Origin: Hamiltosporidium tvaerminnensis
Lineage: Eukaryota; Microsporidia; Dubosqiidae
NCBI GenBank assembly: GCA_022605425.2
Contig: CM061256.1
Coordinates: forward strand, 124,001 to 188,000
Direction of reading: 5' to 3'
DNA length: 64,000 nt
The position numbers and the translations under genes are program-made. Positions 50,663 through 61,811 of the stretch are shown one piece after another. A model generated the notes under the pieces. The model saw only the letters and a list, made by a program, of their open reading frames with translations. It did no database searches and had not been told where the DNA came from. Each line of letters starts with the position of its first letter. The stretch's first letter is position 1.

Positions 50663-53600
50663 ATAATATATTTATTTATAAATAAAAAACAAGCTGGTTT
50701 ATTATAAAATCTGGTTTCATGTGATTTTGCAATTTTAAAAAGTATCTGATCAAAGAGAACTTATTGAGCAAGGTTAAAATACGAAGATAGAGCAAAGCAA
50801 TAGTTGGAACTTAATTTGCAATTCATTTATTGAGCCATCAAAGAGTAATGTGATGCAGATAATATAAATAAGATCATATTTTTTCTTTTAATAAGCTCTA
50901 TATTCAGATTACATATGTTTCTTTATCAAGCTTTCAAATATTTTTAAAGTTTATTTTCTCGGAAATATAATTTGTTGAAAGTTCATCGTAAAATACTTTA
51001 CAAGTAAAATTTTTGACAGTCAGTAAACGAAGTGAGTATGATAGATTATTGATCAAATTTTTAATATGTGTTTAAAGCCTTTAAAAATTGATAGTTTAAA
51101 ATAAATCATAAATTTAAAGGGATTATAACAATGTTCAGTTATTACTCAAATCGAAGTATTAAACGTTATAACATCTATAAAAGGAAATATTTGAAGCGTA
51201 TAACTGAAATAGTTCTATTTCTCATAGATCAGCTATGTGAATACTAACGTAAAAAAAATTAAACCGGTTCATGGCCAATTCAATAGTAATTTATCAGTTT
51301 TCTTAACTTTCAAGGAGCAAAACCTGCTAAAAATTACATTTAAAACGGTATTATTAGGGAAAAACTATCATGTTGTTAATGCATCAAAATAAGATTTTTA
51401 AAATGTAAATCAGTAAAAAAATATTTTTAATGTTCGTAAATTTGAAATTGACAAAGTAGTAACATAATTCATTCTTAAAAAAGACCAGGAAATTGCCTAA
51501 GAAAAATAAATTGATTGCATTTTTATAGCCTGGATTGGCCTATTTGCATTTGCTATATATAAGACTCGAGAAATAACCTTTTGGTTTAGAAGAATCTTGT
51601 TTTTAATCTTAGATATATTGTAGATAAAAGTATAGAAACTGGTAGAAACCAAAGGAATATAGGTTGTACTTTTTTTATTGATATTTTTTTAAAAAATTGA
51701 ACATTTATACATCAAATTATGACACTCAGTTCCATAAACCTTGCCATTCGAAAACATCTGTTTGTATATATCTGCTCAATGTCTTTTCTCTTAGAAAAAT
51801 TTGTAGATCTATTGTAATAAAAAAGTAAAATTTTACTCAATAAATAGAATATATTATTTCAGCAAAATATTTACTTTTATGTTCCTGTAGAATAGTATTT
51901 TTTCTACATAGAAGTTTGAAAATTTGTTAGCATCCTTTTCATTTCTGATAAAAATAAAGTTTATTTTTTCAATAAGCGCATTTTATACGTTATACTATCT
52001 CGTAAGTAAATATTATTACTCGATTTATAATCCTATGCAGTTTCAAATATTAATACATTAAATCGAGCTATTATATTCTTATTTACTAACACTCTTTTAA
52101 ATTACATACACTATCAAACTATATTTTTTAATTTTAATCAAATGAATATTTATGGTCTGATTCATTTTAAAATATTATAACGTCACTGTAAACTCTCATA
52201 TCGACGTAAAGTTATATCATGTATTTCCAGCGCACTAATATGTAATTTAAAGTCATAAAAGAATTAGACCGTGCTTTTTGCAGTAAATATTCTGAAATTT
52301 ATTTTTTTCTTAGTGGAATATCAATTTCAATTGTTTCCCCATTTTATTGTTAAACTTTTATGGTTTATGTATTACCGCTAATCGAATATGATAGATAATA
52401 ATTGGTATATAAATAATAAATGCTATGAAATATATATTTATTATTCTTTTTTAAATGCATTTCGAGAAATAAGTTTATATTTACGTATTCTAACATAAAT
52501 TTAAATTTAATTTGATTTTGAACATTTTAAAACTGTTCGATTTACAAAATGAATTTTTCATTCACTCTGGTTTAATGGTTTTACATATGGAGAACTATCT
52601 TATACTTAAGAATATAATCATAATGAAATAGAAATATTAGCATGAAGAATGGGCAATGACTTTCGATTGTATTCCAACGCAATGCAAAAGAGCCTGATGT
52701 TCGCAAATAAAAAAAAATATTTTTACCAGATGATTACATATTCGAATCGTTTACGCAATATGTTAAGATAATGTAATTCCCTAAATTCATCGTTTACTTT
52801 TTCTAAATACATTATATTCAGTTCAAAGTGAGAAATTTCATCGCCTTAAGCAATCTTGTAAGCTCCGCTTTTCTTTTCGATTCGATTTCTATAGATTACA
52901 AGGATAGGCATGATTTCTCCTTAAGAAAGAGTATATTTTTAATTATCTATGTTTTTTTTAATATAATAATTCTATTCCTTGAATATTTAGATGTTTGATT
53001 TACTATCAGATTGTTAGTTTTTCTTTCTATAGAGAATTACGAGCATGTACTGCGATAATAAATTATTATGTGGAAATAATATGGTTAGTATAATCTTCAG
53101 ATTTATTTGAGATAAATTATATATGTTTCCAAAGTTTTTTATCCTCGTACTAAGAAAAATTATAACTTTATTGTAATAAGTACTTTTTTTAGCTTTTTAG
53201 ACAATACTGTATTAATTGGAACACATAATATATAGCTGGGATATTGCATTGCTTTACATATTCTTTCAAACCAAAAATTTATCTGAGAAAAAATGTAAAT
53301 ATTAAGAAAAGTATATGTTCACACAAAGTATAAATTATTTTAGATACGATAATTATTTACTTTGGGTTGTAACTTGTATAAATGTTGTTTAAATTAGTTG
53401 AATCCAAATTATGTTTAGTCTATGTTCTTGCACTAATTAATTCTTCAGCATAATTCTAAGATTATGAAAAATGAATCAAAAATTGGATAGCACAATATGT
53501 CTATTCATTTGAAAATGAAAAATTTCTATTAAAACAGTTGAAAACAGTCCACGTAATAGTTTACGAACCCACAATTTTAAAACATTTCATACATAAAATC

Positions 53601-54024
53601 TATATTCAAAAACCAATAATACATGAATAGCTTTGTACTTCGCCGACTTCCATATACTTATAATATTAGAAATTAGTGAGCAGATTTTTTTGTACAATTT
53701 ACACCGCGAAATTTCTTAATTATATGAAGAAAGTTGAGTTTATACTAAAATAGATCCTAATATTGAAATTTATCACAAAGTTTCGTCTTTTAAATAAATG
53801 CATTCTTATTTGCACGAAAAGAATGATTTTTTAAATTCCGGGTTGAATCACTATTATAAACGACAAAAAATATATCCATTGATTAAAAACTATCTTTCGA
53901 TTAAAAATTTTTGGTTTATAGTTTTAAAGAATTGAATTGACACTTCAATATATTTTAAAAAAAGTTAGCGTAAATTTCGCTTTTGAATATTAAAATGCTA
54001 TTAAGTTTTTGAAAATTTAATTAA

Positions 54025-56451
54025 ATGTTTTTAATCTATCAAAATATAAAAAGTATTTGGTTGATTATATTAAATAATTTATTTAAAAAGAATTTTTCGC
54101 CTTTCGATACAGATAGGATGAATATGCTTTTAAATTTAAATGCGAAAATGCTTTCGAATAGAAAAATATACCATCCTTGGATTCATATCATATATGCTAT
54201 GTCTTTGGAATTAGTTGCTTCTTATAAGTATAGCTTTAATTACAAAAATAATAAAAACACCCAAATTCTATTTTTCTGCGAACAAAACCAAGAAATTTCT
54301 TTTAAAGAAGAAATATATGAAGATTACAAATTGAATTTTATTTATAATACTGATTTAAAGCCACCTAAAAATGAAAGATATTGTTTTGCTTACAGAAAAA
54401 ATAATTATATTAATTTTGAAGTATTAGATGAACTATTATCATTAAAGCAATTTGAAAACATATACGAAAATAGAATTATTCAATGTAACTTTGATTTGTC
54501 CTATTTCTTGAAATTGACCAATGATATAACAGAAATACCAGAAAGATTAAACAGCTATCAATTTAAATGTATATCAACAACTTTACAGTATCTGAAAGCG
54601 AAGGAAAATAATAACTTAATTAGATTTTTTCAAATTCTGCTACTAAAAATGGATTTGAATTCAACCAAAAATTTTAAGTTTCAAGAAATATTCGATTCGG
54701 GTTTTTTTAATATTATTGATTGCTATATAAAATTTAATTTAATTTTGGCGTTTTTAAGCAATTATATGATTAAATATTTTTGCATAGCTGGCAATATAGT
54801 TCTATTAGATAGTGATAGAGAATCATTTGACACTTCACTTTTCAATGAATATATTCCATATAAAAATTTATTGCTAAATAATCATCAAGTGTTTTGTAGA
54901 TTAGAAAATATATTAAAAGATCAAAATTGTTTTAATACATTTCATATATTATTAAATGAAATTAACGTAAAATCACTGATAATAAATAGTAATTATTTAA
55001 TGCGATCATTGTATTTAGGCTCTCGATTTTCCATTCTTTCAACTGATAACTGGAAAGCTATTACGATTGCAAATTTTATATGTTCTTTTTCATCATTTCT
55101 ATCTAGACTAAATCTAGCCATAAAGAAAGATATAGAATTTTTAACGCTGAAAAATGTATCTACTCATAGAACGACACTTATTTCTATTTTAAAAAAATAC
55201 GAAATCAAGGGATTGGTGTTAATTCATGTTGGTGTTTTCGAAAACTTCGATTATGTTGAAGATCATATTAAATTCAATAAAAAAATAGAATATATAAATT
55301 TTGGAAATGTCGGAACATATTTTAAATGGTGGCAAAGTATTTTTGTGAGCACAAATATTCAAAGAATAATTCTTTCGTTTTCTAGTTTCGTTGCACAGAC
55401 GAACTTTATAAAAGAATTTTGTAAAGAAAAATCCTATACTCATATTAAATATTTAGAACTTATGTTTTGCCATAGAAAATTATTGGCAAAGTTTTTCGAT
55501 TCATTATCGGCTTTTAAATCTTTACAAACACTAAAAATCAGTGGATTTGAAACCGATGAAAATACTGAACCACTTTTTTTGAAAGCGATTGAAAGTATGA
55601 ATAACTTGGAACATTTAACCATTCAGCAGCATTATATTTGCGCAAACTCTTATAATCTTTTGTTTAGAGATCGAAAATTGAAGACACTTCATTTAGAAAA
55701 CCTTTCATTAGGAATTGGAATTTTGCAAATATTTTTTTTCAACAATTATACTTCTTTGACTAAACTAGTTTTAATACACATAAATATAAGTCAGGTGGGT
55801 CTAACTGATATTTTCAAATTAAAAAATTTATCAGATATTCGTTTAGAATGTTGTTCTTTTCATTTAACTACCGAATACAACGGTTTAAATTTTATGTCAC
55901 GGAAAATACGTGTTCTAAATCTACTAGGTTCACATATTAAAGCTATAGGCGGTATTAAAATCTTTGAAAGTGTTGATTCCTTAGAGATTTTAGATTTATC
56001 AAAAAGTGGACTGATGCCTGGTGATCTAGAAGATTCAGGTATGAAATGGAATTCGAGCCTAAAATCTCTTTCGCTGAAACAAGGAGTTCTAGATATAAAA
56101 AATTTAAATAGAATTGAGAAATTTGAAGTACTGGAAAGATTGAATCTTTCAAAATGTGTATTTGTTCGTTGTTTTTTCAGAGAAATCAGTAATTATTGCA
56201 GATTTTTTAATTCGTTAAACAATTTTTATTTACGAGATGTCGATATAAAATTAGAAGATCTTAGATATTTAAAAAAGTTTATGAAACTTAAGAAACTATC
56301 ATGTAGACTTTCTAGTTTATATTTATCAACTGCAACTAAATATATAATTTCATTATCTTTGTACGAATTCAGAACATATATGATTGATGGAGATGAAAAT
56401 TTTGATAAACTTCGGAAATATCTGCAAGAGGAAAATATAAATTATATGTAA
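54025..56451 (+). CDS. Secreted-type leucine-rich-repeat protein, paralog 5
   Basis: 808 residues from the first ATG. Alignment with paralog 4 suggests the true start is M32 (54118) or M42 (54148), because only the segment from M42 (hydrophobic W-I-H-I-I-Y-A-M-S-L at 52-61, then A-S-Y-K-Y) corresponds to that paralog's signal region. K-N-T-Q-I-L-F-F lies at 77-84. The shared N-terminal block (F-A-Y-R-K-N, F-E-V-L-D-E, S-Y-F-L-K-L-T-N-D-I) and the family middle region (I-P-Y-K-N-L-L-L-N-N) are intact. C-terminal LRRs include L-K-T-L-H-L-E-N-L, L-E-I-L-D-L-S-K-S and L-E-R-L-N-L-S-K-C. It is closest to the frameshifted paralog 4 in sequence and orientation, which suggests a local duplication. 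Export and host interaction are inferred only. Confidence 0.87.
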   Translation: MFLIYQNIKSIWLIILNNLFKKNFSPFDTDRMNMLLNLNAKMLSNRKIYHPWIHIIYAMSLELVASYKYSFNYKNNKNTQILFFCEQNQEISFKEEIYEDYKLNFIYNTDLKPPKNERYCFAYRKNNYINFEVLDELLSLKQFENIYENRIIQCNFDLSYFLKLTNDITEIPERLNSYQFKCISTTLQYLKAKENNNLIRFFQILLLKMDLNSTKNFKFQEIFDSGFFNIIDCYIKFNLILAFLSNYMIKYFCIAGNIVLLDSDRESFDTSLFNEYIPYKNLLLNNHQVFCRLENILKDQNCFNTFHILLNEINVKSLIINSNYLMRSLYLGSRFSILSTDNWKAITIANFICSFSSFLSRLNLAIKKDIEFLTLKNVSTHRTTLISILKKYEIKGLVLIHVGVFENFDYVEDHIKFNKKIEYINFGNVGTYFKWWQSIFVSTNIQRIILSFSSFVAQTNFIKEFCKEKSYTHIKYLELMFCHRKLLAKFFDSLSAFKSLQTLKISGFETDENTEPLFLKAIESMNNLEHLTIQQHYICANSYNLLFRDRKLKTLHLENLSLGIGILQIFFFNNYTSLTKLVLIHINISQVGLTDIFKLKNLSDIRLECCSFHLTTEYNGLNFMSRKIRVLNLLGSHIKAIGGIKIFESVDSLEILDLSKSGLMPGDLEDSGMKWNSSLKSLSLKQGVLDIKNLNRIEKFEVLERLNLSKCVFVRCFFREISNYCRFFNSLNNFYLRDVDIKLEDLRYLKKFMKLKKLSCRLSSLYLSTATKYIISLSLYEFRTYMIDGDENFDKLRKYLQEENINYM

Positions 56452-59400
56452 AATGTCTTTTTATTTAATATTTCATAATTTTGAAGAAGAATTTAAAGTT
56501 TTTAAATGTTTTAAATAAATATGTGCCTCTCATTTCACAGCGAAAAATCTTATACGATTCTTCAGCTCACCTTTTCTAAGAAAGAATTGTTAATAATCTG
56601 TTTTTGGCTGGTTTGATAATTCAAAAAAAAAACTAACAATAAATATCTTCTTTTTAAATGTATGTAGGATTGGGTAATGTAGCATTCACCAGACAAAAAT
56701 TTTAGAAATATTAAATTATATTTAATTTAAGTCGCCAATATAAATGTTTGGACTATAAATACGGCTAACCTAATGCTAATAATATTTAAAATATTATAGA
56801 ACAATAATGTCTAACCGGAACAAACTTCACAATTATAAAAAATATTTAATTGTTTGAATAGTTTTGATTTTTACTTCTATAAAATTATACATAAGTAAAT
56901 ATATTTTTTTCTAGGTTTTTTTGTATTTTATTTCTAAGCAAAAAATATAGTGTGACATAAATGTCGTAGTTTGAATAATAATTATAAGATTTTATGCAAG
57001 TAAATAATTTATAGCAAAACGAAATTATTAAATGAAATTTTTTTCTGAGAAATTAATATCTAATAATCTGTTTTATTTAATATAGCAATTAGATTTCAAA
57101 TAGCATGATACAATATAATTACTTGTTCTATTGAAAACTTTAGATATAAGAACTGGTTAATTAAATAATATTGCAGTTTAATAAATCATTATTGATGTGT
57201 TTATCAGTTATTTTTAATTATTAGAAAGTTACACAAAAATTTAAGCCAAGTATAATACGAAAATCAGAATGTGATAAAAATGGATTGGAAAACTTACAGA
57301 TAATAGAGAAAACCTGGCTATATTTATAAAAAAACTATAAATCAAAGCAGAATAACATGCGTTATATATCGTTATGAATATAAACGGTAAATTTTGGAGA
57401 GTATTTGCACAATCAAAACCATCATTGCTAATATAAGAAGTAAAAAAAAAATTAAGTACATAGATCAATCGAGGATTTAAAAGCATGCATAAGAATTTAA
57501 GAAATCTAAAACTTGGGGAATAAACTAAAAAAAGACAAATAAATGTCTGTTGCTTTATTTTTATTCAATAATATAACACTTAATATATTTCTACGAGCCA
57601 GAAAATCGATATGTATTAAAATGAAATACCAATATTTCAATATACAATAGGATTGAAATATAAAAATCCTTTTAAATAAAGAACAGCCACCAGAAATAAT
57701 AAAATATTATCTTAAACGAAATCAGAATGGTATAATTTGTGGTTTTTTTGACAAATAAATAGCTAAAACAACTTTTTTTGCTTTTAAAACAAAAAATATT
57801 ACTTGTAATAACCTATTAAAATATCACAAAATTTAAGATGAAAAGTTATTTTTTTGGAAATTGGTGTAAAATAATCAAAAAAAGATTCATTGAGTGAAAC
57901 ATTCAGTTTTCTTAGTTAAATCCGATCATATAATATTTCTCTAAAGTTTAGTTTTAATTCAATAAATAAGATTAAACTTAATTTTTAAAATGTTTCAAGC
58001 GCCCGTTAATATTATTTGAAGCGTTTTTCGGTTACTTTTATATAAAACAAGATACTTTCTATGTGATATATCATTTCCATCCCAATATTCATTAAATAGA
58101 ATATTAAAGTAAATTTATTGAAAATCTAATGGTCATATTATGATTAAAAACATGTTATATATAAAATTCTAAAAATTCTGATTAAAAATTGAAATAATTT
58201 TTCGCATTATCACTTTAAAGTAGATTTTTGATTAAAATGAACCTCTTTACTTTTTTTAAACTTTTATACAGGTGGTGTAGTAAATTGGCTCTCTTTAATC
58301 CTATTTGGCACTTATATTATTGATTAGATTCTGTAATAAAATAAAATTTTGAGTTTTTTTATTATATTTTTAAATGATACAAATTAAATAAGCATTGTGT
58401 GTATTTTTCACAAACTCAAAAAAATAGTTTTTTTTTAATAGTGCTTCATTGTAAGAAAATTATGATATTTAGAAATTGTTTTTAAACACAAGAAGTTGTT
58501 CATAAATTCGAAAACAAGCAGTCATCTTTTAGAGTGTTATAAATGACTTAATGCATAAGAGCTATATATCTGTATCATATAAATATTTTGGTAAGTATTG
58601 ATGTTCTTCATAATCACAAATATATCAAATCCAAAAATTTATTTTTTTACCGAAAAAAAAGTTCCTTAAAATTCAGTAAAAAAATATTTGATAAATTAAC
58701 ATAAAATATTTGTAACAAATCTTAAACTATTAATAAAAAGAAAAAATATATTCACCATACATTTTTAACTATATTATTATATCTTTCTGTAATTTAATCT
58801 ATCTACCATGTATATTACTTATTTGATAAACGGTAAAAATATTAAACTTATTTTTAGTCGCCCTTTTTTTCAAGATATTACTTAGAATAAGGTTAAGGTT
58901 ACACTTTATAATGTCTATAAATATATCATGTAGATATTTGTATGAAGATAAAACACAATAAAAACAATTTTTCTTTGGTCTAATCTACTTATATGTGTAA
59001 AGTTTTGGTAAAATTATAAGAACTACAAGTTCTTGTAAGATAGAAAATTTTTATATGACAACCTGTTACTCTATCAAAGCATGTAAATTACTGGATTTTG
59101 GTAGGAATTAGAGTATATATACTACTAAGTTAGAATTCTGATTTTAGATATGTCTAATGTTTGAATATTTACATCTTCACATAATTTGCGTTATTTTTTT
59201 TATCAATAGACATTCTATGTTTATTAATAGAGTTATACGCTTTAATCGATTTACTTATTTTAATTAATCAGGTTTTTTGATCAATTTTTTTAATTTAAGA
59301 AAGATTGTGGAGAATATCAGATTAAAAATATTGTTAGTAACACAGAATTTATAAAAAAATACCTTTTAGTAACAATAATTTTTATTTTAATAAGCTTAAT

Positions 59401-60094
59401 AGGTTTTAAAAGGCATCTTCTAAGTAATAATATAGGTTTTTGTGGCTATAGATAAACCAAAAGTTATCTAGACATGACAGAAAACCTTAATTTTTTTTCC
59501 TAAAAGAAACTCATGCATTTAAAATTTACTTTTTAAATAAACTACGAAAAAATTGATAAAAAGATGTATCGAAAATACCAAAATTTTTTAAAAAAACTAA
59601 TGAGAAATCAATATCTTTTTTGGTTAATCAGCCCTCTAAATTATTTTAATTGTAATCGTAAATGTATTCAATGCGTTGAATCATTCATATGTAACTTGGG
59701 TTGTAAAATAACCTACTCTTTTTATTTGGTATATTAGAAATATAGATATATTTTGAAAAAAAATGAACTGTGATCATCCTTAAGAAATTAAAAATATTGT
59801 TTAACAATTCCCTGGTTCATTTTGGCATTATACCTTGAATTATTCTATAAAAAATATCAAATGAAATCATTGGATAAAAAACGATATAAATTTTAAGTTT
59901 TTAGTATCAAAAACCTAAACAAAATCAACAGCTAAAGGAATTTTATATATTTTATACCGGAAATATGCTTTTTAAATAATATATCATATCCTTATTATTC
60001 TACCAAAAATTGGATAAAAAAACTTAAATAGTAAAGTTTGTTTACCAATTTCTCGAAATATTTTCATACAAAAGAAATAGAAAAAAATCTTTAT

Positions 60095-60242
60095 CGGATA
60101 CCTAATTGATAACTACTGATAGTTCGAAGATTCACCCTTGATTTTTTACCTAGAGTGCTATTGTGACAAAATACCATAAGCTGTACCTAAAAAGGCTTCA
60201 AATACCCAGTAATGAAGCATTTATAAAACCTCTGCTTGTTTT
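60095..60242 (+). mobile_element. LINE C-terminal shard
   Basis: attgtgacaaaataccataa and the following codons (Y-L-K-R-L-Q-I-P) match the LINE frame near 36710-36780. The match then runs directly into the head of the subfamily-2 repeat with the frame still open. Confidence 0.7.
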
Positions 60243-60470
60243 ATTGGTTGAGGGGAGGAAAACACACCAAGACTTATCTGGTTGTCAATGAGTGTGATTT
60301 TTATGTGAAAATCATTGTTGACATTTTGGTTGAATATAAACGACACTGGATCTATAGGCCAATCCCATATAATCACCAGCTAGAACATATTTAAGGAAAC
60401 AAATCGAAAACTTTTATTTTTTCATCCTCACCATCGAGAGGTAAAAGCGGAATGTAATGAATATATACGT
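60243..60470 (+). mobile_element. SINE-like repeat, subfamily 2 copy joined to LINE shard
   Basis: It begins ttgaggggagg, continues through ttgtcaatgagtgtg, gttgacattttggttgaat and ggatctataggccaatccc, and ends near a ccatcgagaggtaaaagcgg segment. It is related to 11836-12060 and 39050-39262. Its head abuts LINE coding sequence without a gap. Confidence 0.65.
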
Positions 60471-60817
60471 AACTGTTTTATGAATGAAGGATCATATTTA
60501 AAAGAAATGCAGATGAGAACAAAAATATAAAACAAGTGATTAAAAACATATCTAATCTAAGCCAAAATTCAGATTTCAGGCAAGAGACAAGTTTTTTTAA
60601 CTAAATAAACACTAAAATCTTTCTATCTCTAAATACAGATTATAATTCATAAATAATCCGATGAGTCAAAGTATAGAAATAGTATCGAATATGAATTATG
60701 TTCTAAATCAAAGATAGAGAGGTCTTGGAATCTCGAAAGAGACCGCTCGCTCTGAAAGGAAACAAAAATATTGTGAATAGCAAATATGCCCTTATTTATT
60801 TGTCATTGCTTTCTTTC

Positions 60818-61029
60818 GATTTGCTAGTGATGCATATTTTTTGAGGGGTTATAAATTTATTTGTTTAAAAATTTATTTTATCGGTGGATTTGCTAGTGAT
60901 GCATATTTTTTGAGGGGTTATAAATTTATTTGTTTAAAAATTTATTTTATCGGTGGATTTGCTAGTGATGCATATTTTTTGAGGGGTTATAAATTTATTT
61001 GTTTAAAAATTTATTTTATCGGTGGATTT
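60818..61029 (+). repeat. Perfect 69-bp tandem repeat, about 3.1 copies
   Basis: The unit starts gatttgctagtgatgcat and ends tttatcggtg. Copies begin at 60818, 60887 and 60956 with no differences seen, followed by a few bases of a fourth. The unit length is divisible by three, which keeps a frame open across it, but that frame has no ATG start. Confidence 0.95.
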
Positions 61030-61473
61030 CTACTCCAAAAATAAGCAATAAAATACAAGTAAAATATTAGGATAAATAATCTGCTTCAAATATTTAAATT
61101 GTATATTTTGGTTAAAAAAAAAGTCTAATAAGTCATATATTTATGATTATTTAACTTTTTTCCAAATTTAGTTATTGTTTTCTTAAACATAATATTTTTT
61201 TATAAAATTATACTTCGATTTTTCATAATTTAAAAATTTTTAAATGAAAACTAAGATTTTTAAATTTATCCTTCTCTTCTAAGAAATACAATTTATAAAT
61301 TCAACAAAAAGTTTATTCTCATAATTCAAATACATCCAAAATAATAATAATAATAATCAGTAAATTTTATTTAATTATAATAATTTTAAATTAAATAAAA
61401 TACTGTTTAAAAGAAAAATTGTATTTAAAGTTTATTATCCTAACCTTAAAAAACCTTATTATATAGAAGAAAA

Positions 61474-61733
61474 AAAATCATATTATTTTTTTTAAAGATT
61501 TATTAATTATATAAAATTCCTATATTTACATAACAAATAAAATCATATTAATTTTTTTTTAAAGATTTATTAATTATATATAAAATTCCTATATTTACAT
61601 AACAAATAAAATCATATTATTTTTTTTAAAGATTTATTAATTATATATAAAATTCCTATATTTACATAACAAATAAAATCATATTAATTTTTTTTTAAAG
61701 ATTTATTAATTATATAAAACATTCCTATATTTC
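61474..61733 (+). repeat. Four-copy ~67-bp tandem repeat downstream of Pumilio
   Basis: Units begin aaaatcatatta at 61474, 61539, 61608 and 61675, with periods of 65, 69 and 67. Each contains aaagatttattaattatata and a ttcctatattt block. Variation is mostly in the T run and the number of ta dinucleotides. The last unit is the most diverged at its end. Confidence 0.92.
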
Positions 61734-61811
61734 AACCACATCAATAAAATAAGCTACGCATAAAAACCTTATTTTCAAAAAAACTATAAATAAGATATTT
61801 TTTTTCCATTT

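Larger units (their letters stand above)
48534..54024. other. Long spacer with SINE-like element and LINE shard
   Basis: This contains a LINE shard (49420-49690, minus) and the intact SINE-like element with TSD (49920-50650). The remaining sequence, including all of 50700-54000, shows nothing I can support as a gene. Confidence 0.5.
56452..61811. other. Long spacer with repeats downstream of Pumilio
   Basis: 56452-60090 shows no gene I can support. 60095-60470 is a LINE/SINE-like junction, 60818-61029 a perfect 69-bp minisatellite, and 61474-61733 a ~67-bp tandem repeat. Confidence 0.5.

Noticed and set aside
57241-57486. 81-codon minus-strand hydrophobic frame
   Set aside because: Composition is explained by A+T bias, and there is no recognisable domain or upstream signal.
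60841-61044. 67-codon repetitive frame
   Set aside because: It is created by the 69-bp perfect tandem repeat, begins at TTG rather than ATG, and has no independent coding evidence.
61474-61733. Regular repeat considered as a CRISPR array
   Set aside because: Units are contiguous tandem copies with no unique spacers, and the context is eukaryotic.
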